The translations under genes were made by a program, and so were the position numbers. The notes under the pieces were generated by a model, which worked only from the letters and a program-made list of their open reading frames with translations, was not told where the DNA came from and made no database searches. A stretch of DNA of 24,814 nucleotides from assembly GCF_001280005.1 (NCBI RefSeq), contig NZ_LGDW01000022.1, forward strand, positions 1 to 24,814. Reading direction: 5' to 3'. Positions 1 to 8,349 of this stretch are shown here, one piece after another; the stretch's first letter is position 1, and every line of letters begins with the position of its first letter. The DNA is from Streptomyces sp. NRRL WC-3618 (GTDB lineage Bacteria; Actinomycetota; Actinomycetes; Streptomycetales; Streptomycetaceae).

Positions 1-116
1 GGGACACGTTTCCTGGGCTCGGGGAGGGGTGGTTGCGGGTGGCGGTGCGGGATCGGGTGACGGTGAACGGGTTTCTGCAGGCGTTCGACGGGGCGGTGAT
101 GCTGGCGGGGCGCTGA
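1..116 (+). CDS. cobC: CobC-like PLP-dependent aminotransferase, C-terminal end (partial)
   Basis: The frame starting at base 3 is open from the left edge to TGA at 114-116 and encodes the last 37 residues of a protein. It reads DTFPGLGEGWLRVAVRD, followed by a short helix that ends in MLAGR. The DTFPGLG...LRVAVRD block is typical of the C-terminus of class I/II aminotransferases of the histidinol-phosphate/threonine-phosphate decarboxylase group. In actinobacteria this includes the Rv2231c/CobC proteins of cobalamin side-chain synthesis. The PLP lysine lies outside the window, so the name rests on this tail and on gene order: in streptomycetes, from memory, cobC precedes the LAETG protein gene that converges on it here. 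A histidinol-phosphate aminotransferase paralogue cannot be excluded. Confidence 0.6.
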   Translation, partial: DTFPGLGEGWLRVAVRDRVTVNGFLQAFDGAVMLAGR

Positions 117-153
117 GGCTTCTTTTGCCCCCGCCCCCCTTACCCTTCCCGTC

Positions 154-273
154 TTCGGGGGCGCAGCCCCCGAACCCCCGCTCCTCAAACGCCGGAGGGG
201 CTAATTTCTAGCCCGTCCGGCGTTTGAGGACGAGGCCCCTTCAGGGCCGACGCGGGGGTCTGGGGGCGCAGCC
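154..273. repeat. Composite Streptomyces intergenic inverted repeat, likely bidirectional terminator
   Basis: The gap between the convergent cobC and LAETG genes holds nested inverted repeats. A perfect 9-bp stem with a 3-nt loop lies at 154-162/166-174 (TTCGGGGGC-gca-GCCCCCGAA). A 20-bp stem with one mismatch and a 7-nt AT-rich loop lies at 183-202/210-229 (CCTCAAACGCCGG arm). The G-rich stretch at 252-273 is the inverted counterpart of 164-181. The CGTCCGGCGTTTGAGGA motif is familiar from many Streptomyces intergenic regions. Placed between two converging genes, it probably ends transcription from both sides. Confidence 0.75.
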
Positions 274-326
274 ACCAGGTACGGGACGGGTAGGGGCGGC
301 GGGGGCGAGGAAACTGGGCCGGTGAG

Positions 327-1223
327 TCAGTTCCTGCCTCGGCGGCGGGCCAGGGCCACCGCTCCCGCGCCTGCCGCGAGCAACACCGCCGAGCCGCCCG
401 CGAGGTACGGCGTCATCGAGCTGCCGCCCGTCTCCGCGAGGCCCTCCTCGGCCGGTGCCGGCGCCGATTCAGGCGCTCCCTGCGGCTTCACCTCGGACAC
501 CGGTTCCGCCGGTGCCGCCGGTGCCTCGCACGTCGCCTTCGCCAGCGTCACCGTGCCCTCCACCTCCGCCACGTTGAGGTTCAACGGGTTGACGGACACC
601 TTGAGTTCGAGCGCGGTCGCAGCCGCCGTACGGGTCGTCGTCCGCGTCTGCGACAGGTCCAGCCGTACCTCGCCGACCCCCGGCACCTTCACCTCGACCG
701 GCCCGCCCGGCGTCAGCGTCACCTTCTTGCCGAGAGCCGTCACCGAACCCAGCAGGTTCGCGGAGGCGACCGGCTTCTCCCCCGCCGCGCAGGTCGCCGT
801 GGACGTGACCTGCTCCACCTCGATGAGCGACACGAGGGGCAGTCCGGGCACATGGAGCTTGGCGTGGGTGAGGCGCGTCGACGCCTCCGCCTTTCCGTCC
901 GCAACCCGCGCCTTCGCCTCCGCGACCTCCGCACCGAGCACGGTGAACGGCTTTCCCTCGTCCACACCGTCCAACGAGGCGGTCAGCGCGCTCTGTTGGG
1001 CACTCCGCGGCGCCCTCACCTCGTTCAGCGTGACGGTGAGCGGGACGTTCACGCTGTTGTTGAGGAGGGACACGTTCAGCCCCGTGCGCAGGACGACCGC
1101 ACTCGCGCCGCCCTGGTCCTCCGTGGCGTGGGCCAGGGCGGCGGGACCGGCGGCCGCCAGGGCCGTGGCGGCCACGACGGTGGCCAGACGGCGTGCGGGC
1201 AGGCTGAAGTTGTTGACGTTCAC
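327..1223 (-). CDS. LAETG-anchored cell-wall surface protein (SCO1860 family)
   Basis: Secreted protein of 298 aa that should be covalently anchored to peptidoglycan by a sortase. It has an N-terminal signal peptide (ARR, then a long Ala/Val-rich core ending near ALA-HATEDQ). The middle is beta-rich with repeated Val/Thr-rich segments and two lone Cys. A Pro/Ala/Glu-rich linker follows, then LAETG 37 residues from the end, a hydrophobic stretch, and an RRRGRN stop-transfer tail. I place the start at GTG 1223, because AGGGG lies 10 nt before it; an upstream in-frame GTG at 1250 has no ribosome binding site. The architecture matches what NCBI calls the SCO1860 family LAETG-anchored proteins. 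Function is unknown. No sortase gene is in the window. Confidence 0.82.
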   Translation of the reverse strand: MNVNNFSLPARRLATVVAATALAAAGPAALAHATEDQGGASAVVLRTGLNVSLLNNSVNVPLTVTLNEVRAPRSAQQSALTASLDGVDEGKPFTVLGAEVAEAKARVADGKAEASTRLTHAKLHVPGLPLVSLIEVEQVTSTATCAAGEKPVASANLLGSVTALGKKVTLTPGGPVEVKVPGVGEVRLDLSQTRTTTRTAAATALELKVSVNPLNLNVAEVEGTVTLAKATCEAPAAPAEPVSEVKPQGAPESAPAPAEEGLAETGGSSMTPYLAGGSAVLLAAGAGAVALARRRGRN

Positions 1224-1346
1224 GGTTCGGGGACCCCTAGGAAGAGACACGCTTGGGCCCGGTAAGAATTACGTACCGCGCGTCAACCGTCAGCAATCTG
1301 ACGCGACTTCACTCCTACGTGAGGTTTCCGTGCGGATTTTCGAATC

Positions 1347-2438
1347 TCACGTCACAACTCGTCCGTTCAGCACCACCCGCAGCGGCGCCCCCAACACCCG
1401 TACGTCCGCCCGCGGATCGCTCTCGTACACCACCAGGTCGGCCGCCTCTCCCTCCGCCAGCCCAGGCCGCCCCAGCCACTCCCGCGCGCCCCACGTCGTC
1501 GCCGACAGCGCCTCCACCGCCGGAATGCCTGCCTTGGTCAGCTCGGCGACCTCCGCCGCGACCAGCCCGTGCGGCAGTGTGCCCCCGGCGTCCGTGCCGA
1601 CGTACACCGAAATCCCCGCGTCGTACGCGGAACGCACCGTGTCGTAGCGGCGTTCGTGCAGGCGGCGCATGTGGGCCGACCAGTCGGGGAACTTGGTCTC
1701 GCCTGCCGCGGCCAGGTTCGGGAACGTCGCGATGTTGACCAGCGTCGGGACGATCGCCACGCCCCGTGAGGCGAACAGGGGGATCGTGTCCTCGGTCAGG
1801 CCCGTCGCGTGCTCGACGCAGTCGATGCCCGCCTCGACCAGGTCCCGCAGGGAGTCCTCCGCGAAGCAGTGGGCCGTGACCCGCGCGCCCAGGCGGTGGG
1901 CCTCCGTGATCGCCGCCTCCACCGCCGCACGCGGCCAGCAGGCGGAGAGGTCGCCGGTGCCCCGGTCCAGCCAGTCGCCCACCAGTTTCACCCAGCCGTC
2001 ACCGCGCCGGGCCTCCCGAGCGACGTACGCCACCAGGTCGTCCGGCTCGATCTCGTGCGCGTAGCCCCGGATGTAGCGGCGGGTGCGGGCGATGTGCCGG
2101 CCCGCCCTGATGATCTTCGGGAGGTCCTCGCGGGCGTCGGTCCAGCGGGTGTCCGACGGCGAGCCGGCGTCCCGGATGAGCAGGGTCCCGGCGTCCCGGT
2201 CCGTCAGCGCCTGCTTCTCCGCCGTGTCCTCGGGCACCGGGCCGTGCGGCCCCAGGCCCACGTGGCAGTGCGCGTCGACCAGACCGGGCAGCGCCCATCC
2301 CTCGACCGTGCGCAGGTCACGGGCGCCGGGCGGGCGGTCGTACGTGATCCTGCCGCCGACCACCCACAGCTCGTCCCGGATCTCCTCCGGGCCGACCAGC
2401 ACCCGCCCCTTCACATGCAGCACCGCCTGATCGCTCAT
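1347..2438 (-). CDS. Metal-dependent amidohydrolase, imidazolonepropionase-like
   Basis: Predicted cytoplasmic hydrolase of 363 aa in the amidohydrolase superfamily. The full set of metal and catalytic residues is visible: HxH in VDAHCHVG (H57, H59), a likely carbamylated lysine in WVKLVGDW (K151), TAHC (H190), CVEHATG (H210) and GTDAGG (D283). A small beta domain is built from both ends, with the usual ending ADLVVYESDPR...VVLNGRVV. Family members hydrolyse cyclic amides, imidazolones or dipeptides; the substrate here cannot be read from sequence. ATG 2438 is preferred over the in-frame GTG at 2447, with AGGG 8 nt upstream. It starts 10 bp after the ABC ATPase stop, so it is the last gene of the transporter operon and may process the imported solute. 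Confidence 0.85.
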   Translation of the reverse strand: MSDQAVLHVKGRVLVGPEEIRDELWVVGGRITYDRPPGARDLRTVEGWALPGLVDAHCHVGLGPHGPVPEDTAEKQALTDRDAGTLLIRDAGSPSDTRWTDAREDLPKIIRAGRHIARTRRYIRGYAHEIEPDDLVAYVAREARRGDGWVKLVGDWLDRGTGDLSACWPRAAVEAAITEAHRLGARVTAHCFAEDSLRDLVEAGIDCVEHATGLTEDTIPLFASRGVAIVPTLVNIATFPNLAAAGETKFPDWSAHMRRLHERRYDTVRSAYDAGISVYVGTDAGGTLPHGLVAAEVAELTKAGIPAVEALSATTWGAREWLGRPGLAEGEAADLVVYESDPRADVRVLGAPLRVVLNGRVVT

Positions 2439-2448
2439 GGACGGCACC

Positions 2449-3249
2449 CTAGATCCTGCCGTCGGATTCCTCCTCCACGTCCGCCATCGCCGGGTCCAGC
2501 AGGCGGGAGAGGAAGTGCCGGGTGCGTTCGTGGGAGGGGTTGCTGATGACCTGCGCCGGGGTGCCCTCCTCGACGATCACTCCGCCGTCCATGAAGACGA
2601 CCCGGTCGGCGACCTCACGGGCGAACGTCATCTCGTGCGTGACGACCATCATCGTCATGCCCTCGTTCGCCAGCCTGCGCATGACCGCCAGTACGTCCCC
2701 CACCAGCTCGGGGTCGAGTGCCGACGTCGGCTCGTCGAACAGCATGACCTCGGGGCCCATCGCCAACGCCCTCGCGATGGCGACCCGTTGCTGCTGGCCG
2801 CCGGAGAGCGACGAGGGATACGCGTCGGCCTTCTCGGTCAGGCCCACGCGCTCCAGGTTCGCCGCGGCCACCCGCGCCGCCTCGGCCTTGTCCCGCTTCA
2901 GCACCCGGCGTTGCGGCAGCGTCAGGTTCTCCGTCACCGTCAGATGCGGGAAGAGGTTGAACTGCTGGAAGACCATGCCGATACGGCGGCGGACCTCGTC
3001 GATGTCGACGTCGGGGTGCGTGACCTCCGTACCGCCGACGAGGACCTGGCCCTTCGTCGGCTCCTCCAGCAGGTTCACGCAGCGCAGGAGGGTCGACTTG
3101 CCGGAGCCGGACGGGCCGATCACACACACGACCTCGCCCTGCCCGATCTCCAGGTCGATACCGCGCAGCACCTCGTTGTCGCCGAACGACTTGTACAGGT
3201 CCCGGACCTGGATCTCCGGCACGCTCACGTCCTTGTTGCCGTCGCTCAT
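2449..3249 (-). CDS. Polar amino-acid ABC transporter ATP-binding protein
   Basis: ATPase subunit (266 aa) of a polar-amino-acid uptake (PAAT) ABC importer. Walker A is GPSGSGKST (about 45-53), the Q-loop is FQQFNLFPH (95-102), the signature is LSGGQQQ (148-154), Walker B is [13 protein letters not shown] (169-180) and the switch histidine lies in VVTHEM. These match the GlnQ/GluA/HisP group closely. The ATG at 3249 overlaps the permease stop (ATGA) and has GGGGGAGG upstream, which rules out the longer in-frame start at 3324 inside the permease gene. Translational coupling to the permease is expected. Confidence 0.92.
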   Translation of the reverse strand: MSDGNKDVSVPEIQVRDLYKSFGDNEVLRGIDLEIGQGEVVCVIGPSGSGKSTLLRCVNLLEEPTKGQVLVGGTEVTHPDVDIDEVRRRIGMVFQQFNLFPHLTVTENLTLPQRRVLKRDKAEAARVAAANLERVGLTEKADAYPSSLSGGQQQRVAIARALAMGPEVMLFDEPTSALDPELVGDVLAVMRRLANEGMTMMVVTHEMTFAREVADRVVFMDGGVIVEEGTPAQVISNPSHERTRHFLSRLLDPAMADVEEESDGRI

Positions 3250-4082
3250 CGCGTCGCCTCCCCCGCCTTCGTCTCCAGCCGTCGGACGACGAAGCCCAGC
3301 GGCACCGTCACCAGCAGATAGCACAGGCCCGCCACCAGAATCGGCGTGGAGTTGGCGGTCTGGCTGGCCAGGTCGCGGCCGTACTTGGCCAGTTCACGTT
3401 CCTCCAGCGTGACGCCGAGGAACAGCACCAGCGAGGAGTCCTTGAAGAGGAGCACCAACTCGTTGGTGAGCGGCGGGATCACGATCCGGAACGCCTGCGG
3501 GATGATGATCGAGACCATCGCCCGCGCGTGCGAGAAGCCCAGTGAACGCGCCGCCTCCATCTGGCCCTTGGGCACCGCCTGGATGCCCGCGCGGATCGTC
3601 TCCGCCATATACGCGGCGGACACCAGGCCGAGTGCCAGCGCCACCTTGCCGTACGTCCCGCCCGGGATCTCCGTGCCGGGGAAGGCCAGGGGTACCGCCA
3701 CGCCCACGAAGATGAAGATCAGCAGGGCGGGCAGGCCGCGGAAGATCTCGATGTAGATGCCCGCGACCCAGCGGTAGGGGCCCACCGGCGACAGTCGCAT
3801 CAGGGCGATCACCATCCCCAGCACCAGGCCGAAGACAAAGCCCGACAGGGTGTAGAGGACGGTGTTCTTGAGGGCGAGCGTGATGATGTCCGGGAACATC
3901 TGCTTGGCCAGGTCCGCCTGCGCGAACTGGTTCTTCAGACGGGCCCAGTCGGCCGACGCCGCGAGGGCGACGACGGCCGCGACGAACAGCGCGTACTGGG
4001 CGCCACGGGACAGCGCCCGCTTCTGGGTACGGCTCAACCCCGGTTTACGGGGCTGTACTTGCTTGGTGGCGGTCTCGGTCAT
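3246..4082 (-). CDS. Polar amino-acid ABC transporter permease
   Basis: Membrane subunit of 278 aa. A basic cytoplasmic N-terminus is followed by one transmembrane segment (about 28-45) and then the HisM-type permease domain. The EAA loop reads [21 protein letters not shown] followed by [13 protein letters not shown], which docks with the ATPase. [12 protein letters not shown] and [12 protein letters not shown] are typical of glutamate/glutamine/polar amino acid permeases. The ATG at 4082 overlaps the binding-protein stop (ATGA). Only one permease gene is present, so the channel would be a homodimer, unlike the two-permease ectoine importer EhuABCD. Confidence 0.92.
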   Translation of the reverse strand: MTETATKQVQPRKPGLSRTQKRALSRGAQYALFVAAVVALAASADWARLKNQFAQADLAKQMFPDIITLALKNTVLYTLSGFVFGLVLGMVIALMRLSPVGPYRWVAGIYIEIFRGLPALLIFIFVGVAVPLAFPGTEIPGGTYGKVALALGLVSAAYMAETIRAGIQAVPKGQMEAARSLGFSHARAMVSIIIPQAFRIVIPPLTNELVLLFKDSSLVLFLGVTLEERELAKYGRDLASQTANSTPILVAGLCYLLVTVPLGFVVRRLETKAGEATR

Positions 4083-4921
4083 GACGCGGACGGAGTGGCC
4101 GCGGACTCGTCGTACGGGCCGATCCACTGCTCGTACAGCTTCTTGTACGTACCGTCGGCCTTCGCGTCCTTGATCGCCTTGTTGAGGGCCGCGAGCAGCT
4201 TGGTGTTGCCCTTCTTCACCGTGAAGCCGTACTGCTCACCGGTGTTGAGGTTGTCCACCACCTTGAAGGCGTCCGCGTTGGCGGGGGTCTTGAGCCAGCC
4301 CTGGACGACCGGGTAGTCGATGATGACGGCCTCGACCTGTCCGGTGCGCAGGCCGTTGAGGACGGCGTCGGAGGACTCGAAGGAGACCGGGTCGAGGTTC
4401 TTGCTCTTGGCGTAGTCCTCGCCGGTCGTCTGCGCCTGCGCGCCGATCTTCTTGCCCTTGAGGTCGGCGGCGGTGGTGATGCCGCTCTTCTTCTCGACGA
4501 GGACGGCCTGGGTGGCGTCGAAATACGGGTCGGAGAAGTCGACGTTCTTCTTCCGCTCCTCGGTGATGGTCATGCCGGCCGCGCCGAGGTCGCACTGGTC
4601 CGAGTTGAGGAAGGCGCCCGTCTTGAAGTTCTCGAAGGGCGTGTCGAGGATCTCCTGCTTCACGCCGAGCTTCTTGGCGGCGAGATCGACGAGCGACACG
4701 TCGAAGCCCTGCACCTTGCCGTCGATCTCCGACTGGAAGGGCGGGTAGGGCAGGTGGGTGCAGACCGTGAGCTGCCCGCCCTTGACGAGTTTGACCCCGC
4801 CGGCGGCGGTCTTCGAGGCGCCGCCGCTGTCGTCCGAGGAGCAGCCGGCCACGAGCAGGAGCCCGGCCGTCGCGGTGGTGGCGGCCAGGATGCGGGACCG
4901 TCGTCCGAGGACCGTGTTCAC
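4079..4921 (-). CDS. Solute-binding lipoprotein, family 3 (polar amino acids)
   Basis: Extracellular receptor of 280 aa for the adjacent importer. The signal peptide ends in the lipobox LVAGC (Cys27), so the mature protein is lipid-anchored. The family 3 fold is clear: TVCTHLPYPPFQ, GFDVSLVDLAAKKLG, then GAAGMTITEERKKNVDFSDPYF, which is the typical ligand-binding block for amino acids, and YKKLYEQWIG near the C-terminus. The start is GTG 4921 with GGAGG 5 nt upstream. It is the first gene of a four-gene operon (binding protein, permease, ATPase, amidohydrolase). The ligand is unknown; a polar amino acid or an amino-acid-like compound is likely. Confidence 0.92.
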   Translation of the reverse strand: MNTVLGRRSRILAATTATAGLLLVAGCSSDDSGGASKTAAGGVKLVKGGQLTVCTHLPYPPFQSEIDGKVQGFDVSLVDLAAKKLGVKQEILDTPFENFKTGAFLNSDQCDLGAAGMTITEERKKNVDFSDPYFDATQAVLVEKKSGITTAADLKGKKIGAQAQTTGEDYAKSKNLDPVSFESSDAVLNGLRTGQVEAVIIDYPVVQGWLKTPANADAFKVVDNLNTGEQYGFTVKKGNTKLLAALNKAIKDAKADGTYKKLYEQWIGPYDESAATPSAS

Positions 4922-4953
4922 GGGGACCTCCAGTGGGGGAATTGTGAGTTCTG

Positions 4954-4981
4954 ATTATAAGGAGACGTTTGACTATCTCAA
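4954..4981 (-). promoter_or_regulatory. Promoter of the ABC transporter operon with overlapping inverted repeat
   Basis: Read on the minus strand, TTGAGA (complement of 4976-4981) is separated by 16 bp from a perfect TATAAT (complement of 4954-4959). The predicted start of transcription is about 25 nt before the GTG of the binding protein. A perfect inverted repeat TTTGA-ctatc-TCAAA (4968-4982) overlaps the -35 box and could be a repressor site. The surrounding 50 bp is clearly AT-rich for this genome. Confidence 0.7.
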
Positions 4982-5131
4982 ATCATTCCCATGGCTGCGG
5001 CGGCGTGTGACCTGTGGTTTCGAGGCGGCGCGGTCCCGGATCCCGGCCGCCAGAGGGTCAGGAAGATCTCCGGCTAGTCTCGATTCGATTCGCCTCGACC
5101 CACCTGCCCGCGATCCGAAGAGAGCACCTCG

Positions 5132-6232
5132 ATGACCACGCACCCCTTCCTGGACCTGGCGCCACTGACCGCCGCTCACTTCGCGTCGATCGAGGACCGG
5201 GTGGCGCGGCTGCTCTCCACCGAGCAGGACGTCGTGATCATGCAGGGCGAGGCGCTGCTGCCCCTGGAGGGTGCCATCAGGGGTGCCGCGGGTCCGGGCA
5301 CGACGGCCCTCAACATCGTCACGGGCCCGTACGGGCAGACGTTCGGCGACTGGCTGCGGGACTGCGGTGCGACAGTCGTCGACCTCGCGGTCCCCTTCCA
5401 CGCGGCGGTCACGGCCGCGCAGGTCCGGGAGGCGTTCGCCGAGCACCCGGAGATCGACTTCGTCTCGCTGGTGCACGCGGAGGCGGCGACCGGCAACACC
5501 AACCCGGTCGCGGAGATCGGTGAGGCGGTACGGGAACAGGGCGCCCTGTTCTACCTCGACGCCGTCGCGTCGGTCGGCGCCGAGCCGGTACTGCCGGACG
5601 CGTGGGGTGTCGACCTGTGCGTGATCGGGGCGCAGAAGGCGATGGGCGGGCCGGCCGGGGTGTCGGCGGTGTCGGTGAGCGAGCGGGCGTGGGCGCGGAT
5701 GGCGGCGAACCCGGGGGCGCCTCGACGGTCGTACCTGTCGCTGCTCGACTGGAAGGAGCGGTGGATCGACGGCGGCCGTCGCGCCCTCCTGCACGCTCCC
5801 GCCCAGTTGGAGATGCTCGCCCTTGAGGCGTGCGTCGAGCGGATCGAGGCGGCGGGGCTCGACACGGTGATCGCCCGGCACACGGCCGCCGCCGCGGCCA
5901 CCCGGGCGGGGGCGCTCGCGCTGGGCGGCGGGCTCGAGCCGTATGTGTACGAGGCCGAGGACGCGGCGCCGGTCGCGACGACCCTGCGGGTGCCGGCCGG
6001 GGTCGTGGCGTCGGAGCTGGTGGCGAGCGCGCTGGCCGCCGATCCGACGCTGCCGCTGGCGGCGGGCGGAGGCGCCCTGGCCAAGGAGATGATCCGGGTC
6101 AACCACTACGGGTCCGACGCGACGCGAGAGGCGGTGCTCGGGAGCCTGGCCGCGCTGGGGACGGCCCTGGCGGGCCGGGGACTCGCCGTGGACCTCGAAG
6201 GGTCCCGGCGGGCGATCGCAAATTTCTCGTGA
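5132..6232 (+). CDS. Class V PLP-dependent aminotransferase
   Basis: Protein of 366 aa with the fold-type I class V pattern: LNIVTGPYGQTFGDWL at the cofactor entrance, a FYLDAVASVGAEP strand with Asp143 for the pyridine nitrogen, and the Schiff-base lysine in VIGAQKAMGGPAG (K169). The pattern is that of the serine-pyruvate/alanine-glyoxylate aminotransferase family. The C-terminal domain ends in IRVNHYGSDATREAVLGSLAALG. It is transcribed away from the transporter operon and toward the ect operon, which starts 272 bp downstream. The ATG at 5132 has only a weak AGAG ribosome site. The substrate cannot be assigned; a role in ectoine or amino-donor metabolism is only suggested by position. Confidence 0.85.
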   Translation: MTTHPFLDLAPLTAAHFASIEDRVARLLSTEQDVVIMQGEALLPLEGAIRGAAGPGTTALNIVTGPYGQTFGDWLRDCGATVVDLAVPFHAAVTAAQVREAFAEHPEIDFVSLVHAEAATGNTNPVAEIGEAVREQGALFYLDAVASVGAEPVLPDAWGVDLCVIGAQKAMGGPAGVSAVSVSERAWARMAANPGAPRRSYLSLLDWKERWIDGGRRALLHAPAQLEMLALEACVERIEAAGLDTVIARHTAAAAATRAGALALGGGLEPYVYEAEDAAPVATTLRVPAGVVASELVASALAADPTLPLAAGGGALAKEMIRVNHYGSDATREAVLGSLAALGTALAGRGLAVDLEGSRRAIANFS

Positions 6233-6504
6233 ATGCGCGATGAAATCGGGTAATTAAAATCCCAGAAATTCCAGGCAGCTTCCCATATCCTTCTGCCCGC
6301 TTTCGGTCGGTCTAAACGCAAAGGTTTTGCGAACGTTTCAAGTGAATTACACGAGTGTGACGCATGCAACAACCTGCCCGTTTTGTCTGGCTATTCACCA
6401 CACAAAGCGGGCATTTCCATGCCACTCCGATAACACACTCCCCATCTGTATGTAACCCCGGCCAGCGATGCATATTTGATTTTCCGTCGGTAAGTTCAAT
6501 TTGC
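6233..6504 (+). promoter_or_regulatory. AT-rich leader/promoter region of the ect operon with two inverted repeats
   Basis: By my count bases 6241-6480 are about 48% G+C, far below the coding DNA around them. Two structures stand out. CGCAAA-ggt-TTTGCG at 6317-6331 is a perfect interrupted palindrome. 6375-6386 (TGCCCGTTTTGT) pairs with 6402-6413 (ACAAAGCGGGCA), giving 12 bp with one G-U wobble and a 15-nt loop. I could not fix a -35/-10 pair with confidence. The region must hold the osmotic control of the ect genes; the repeats could be protein sites or, if transcribed, an RNA hairpin before ectA. Confidence 0.6.
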
Positions 6505-7038
6505 ATGAGTGCCGTACGGACAGACCTGCAAATAGACCGACCGGTGGTAGCCGACGGCGCCGCGCTGTGGCGGATCGCCCGGGACTCGAAGGTTCTCGAC
6601 CTCAACTCGTCCTACAGCTATCTGCTCTGGTGCCGGGACTTCGCCGCCACCTCGGCCGTCGCCCGGGAACCCGGCGGCAGCCCGGTCGGCTTCGTCACCG
6701 GATACGTCCGGCCGGACCGGCCGCGCACCCTGGTCGTCTGGCAGGTGGCCGTCGACGCCGGCCACCAGGGGCGCGGGCTCGCCGCCTCGCTGCTCGACGC
6801 GCTGGCCCGGCGGGTGGGCGCCGAGCAGGGGCTCACCACCCTCGAGACCACCATCACGCCGGGCAACACCGCCTCGGAACGCCTGTTCACCTCGTTCGCG
6901 CAGCGGCACGGCGCCCCCGTCGAACGGGAGGTGCTGTTCGCCGCGGACCTGTTCCCGAGCGACCCGGCAGGCCTGGACGGCCCGCACGACCCCGAGGTCC
7001 TGTACCGCATCGGCCCCCTCCCCGACCTCGCCGGCTGA
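6505..7038 (+). CDS. ectA: L-2,4-diaminobutyrate N(gamma)-acetyltransferase EctA
   Basis: Second step of ectoine synthesis: transfers acetyl from acetyl-CoA to L-2,4-diaminobutyrate. The product is 177 aa and is a single GNAT domain. LDLNSSYSYLLWCRDF near residue 35 is diagnostic of EctA. The acetyl-CoA loop is QVAVDAGHQGRGLAASLLDAL, and TLETTITPGNTASERLF is the beta5-alpha4 region. I start at ATG 6505 because MSAVRTDLQIDRPVVADGAALWR gives the normal EctA N-terminus; an in-frame ATG at 6364 would add 47 unrelated residues and cover the inverted repeat. No strong ribosome site precedes 6505. It is the first gene of ectABCD. Confidence 0.95.
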   Translation: MSAVRTDLQIDRPVVADGAALWRIARDSKVLDLNSSYSYLLWCRDFAATSAVAREPGGSPVGFVTGYVRPDRPRTLVVWQVAVDAGHQGRGLAASLLDALARRVGAEQGLTTLETTITPGNTASERLFTSFAQRHGAPVEREVLFAADLFPSDPAGLDGPHDPEVLYRIGPLPDLAG

Positions 7039-7068
7039 CCCCGCCCCCACCTCAAGGAGTTCACCGCA

Positions 7069-8349
7069 GTGACCATCACCCAGCCCGACCTGAGCGTCTT
7101 CGAGACAGTCGAGTCCGAGGTGCGCAGCTACTGCCGCAGCTGGCCGGCCATGTTCGACCGTGCGCAGGGCAGCCGTATGTACGACGAGGACGGCCACGCC
7201 TACCTCGACTTCTTCGCCGGCGCCGGATCACTCAACTACGGCCACAACAACCCCGTACTGAAACGGGCGTTGATCGACTACCTGGAACGGGACGGCGTCA
7301 CCCACGGCCTCGACATGTCGACCGTCGCCAAGCGCGGGTTCCTGGAGTCCTTCCAGGAGATCGTGCTGCGGCCCCGCGAGCTGCCGTACAAGGTCATGTT
7401 CCCGGGCCCGACGGGAACCAACGCCGTCGAGGCGGCGCTGAAGCTGGCGCGGAAGGTGAAGGGGCGGGAGGCCATCGTGTCCTTCACCAACGCCTTCCAC
7501 GGTATGTCCCTCGGATCGCTCGCCGTGACCGGCAACGCCTTCAAGCGGGCCGGCGCCGGCGTGCCGCTGGTGCACGGCACGCCGATGCCGTTCGACAACT
7601 ACTTCGAGGGGACCGTCCCCGACTTCCTGTGGTTCGAGCGGCTGTTGGAGGACCAGGGCTCCGGTCTCAACAAGCCGGCCGCCGTGATCGTGGAGACCGT
7701 GCAGGGCGAGGGCGGCATCAACGTGGCGCGCCCGGAGTGGCTGCGGGCACTGGCCGAGCTGTGCGAGCGGCAGGACATGCTGCTGATCGTCGACGACATC
7801 CAGATGGGCTGCGGGCGGACCGGCGCGTTCTTCTCCTTCGAGGAGGCGGGCATCGTGCCCGACATCGTCACCGTGTCGAAGTCCATCAGCGGTTACGGAC
7901 TCCCCATGTCCCTGTGCCTGTTCAGGCCCGAGCTGGACGTCTGGGAGCCGGGCGAGCACAACGGCACGTTCCGCGGCAACAATCCGGCGTTCGTGACGGC
8001 CGCCGCCGCGCTGGAGACGTACTGGACCGACGGCTCGGCCATGGAGAAGCAGACGCGCGCCCGTGGTGAGCAGGTCGAGGAGGCGCTGATCTCGATCACC
8101 GAGGAGAACCTCGCCGACGTCAGGGAGTACCGGGGCCGGGGCCTGGTGTGGGGCATGGAGTTCCACGAGAAGGAGCGCGCGGGGCGGGTCGCCCGGCGGG
8201 CCTTCGAACTCGGGCTGCTCATCGAGACGTCCGGTCCGGTGGGCGAGGTCATGAAGCTGCTGCCGGCGCTCACCATCACGCCCGAGGAGCTGGACGAGGG
8301 CCTGCGGATCGTCGCCCGCGCCGTCCGCGAAACCGTCAAGCCTGTCTGA
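7069..8349 (+). CDS. ectB: L-2,4-diaminobutyrate:2-oxoglutarate transaminase EctB
   Basis: First step of ectoine synthesis: converts L-aspartate-beta-semialdehyde and glutamate to L-2,4-diaminobutyrate. It is a 426-aa class III aminotransferase. The PLP lysine is K271 in [11 protein letters not shown], the cofactor Asp lies in [15 protein letters not shown], and [16 protein letters not shown] binds the phosphate. [14 protein letters not shown] and [12 protein letters not shown] are characteristic of EctB. The GTG at 7069 has AAGGAG 9 nt upstream, 30 bp after ectA. The last codons and stop lie in the first unit of a 17-bp tandem repeat array. Confidence 0.96.
   Translation: MTITQPDLSVFETVESEVRSYCRSWPAMFDRAQGSRMYDEDGHAYLDFFAGAGSLNYGHNNPVLKRALIDYLERDGVTHGLDMSTVAKRGFLESFQEIVLRPRELPYKVMFPGPTGTNAVEAALKLARKVKGREAIVSFTNAFHGMSLGSLAVTGNAFKRAGAGVPLVHGTPMPFDNYFEGTVPDFLWFERLLEDQGSGLNKPAAVIVETVQGEGGINVARPEWLRALAELCERQDMLLIVDDIQMGCGRTGAFFSFEEAGIVPDIVTVSKSISGYGLPMSLCLFRPELDVWEPGEHNGTFRGNNPAFVTAAAALETYWTDGSAMEKQTRARGEQVEEALISITEENLADVREYRGRGLVWGMEFHEKERAGRVARRAFELGLLIETSGPVGEVMKLLPALTITPEELDEGLRIVARAVRETVKPV

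Noticed and set aside
322..1647. Long plus-strand open frame opposite the LAETG and amidohydrolase genes
   Set aside because: Ser/Thr/Pro-rich antisense translation that spans two real genes and their gap; no ribosome site or known domain. It results from high G+C.
4973..6106. Minus-strand open frame opposite the class V aminotransferase
   Set aside because: Arg/Gly/His-rich shadow; the plus strand holds clear PLP enzyme motifs over the same bases.
6248..6253. GGGTAA as a -10 box of a stress sigma (SigB-type) promoter for ect
   Set aside because: No GNNT-type -35 element at 14-16 bp upstream, and it lies about 250 bp before ectA.
6364..6504. Upstream in-frame start for ectA
   Set aside because: Would add 47 residues unlike any EctA and would translate the inverted repeat in an AT-rich non-coding leader.
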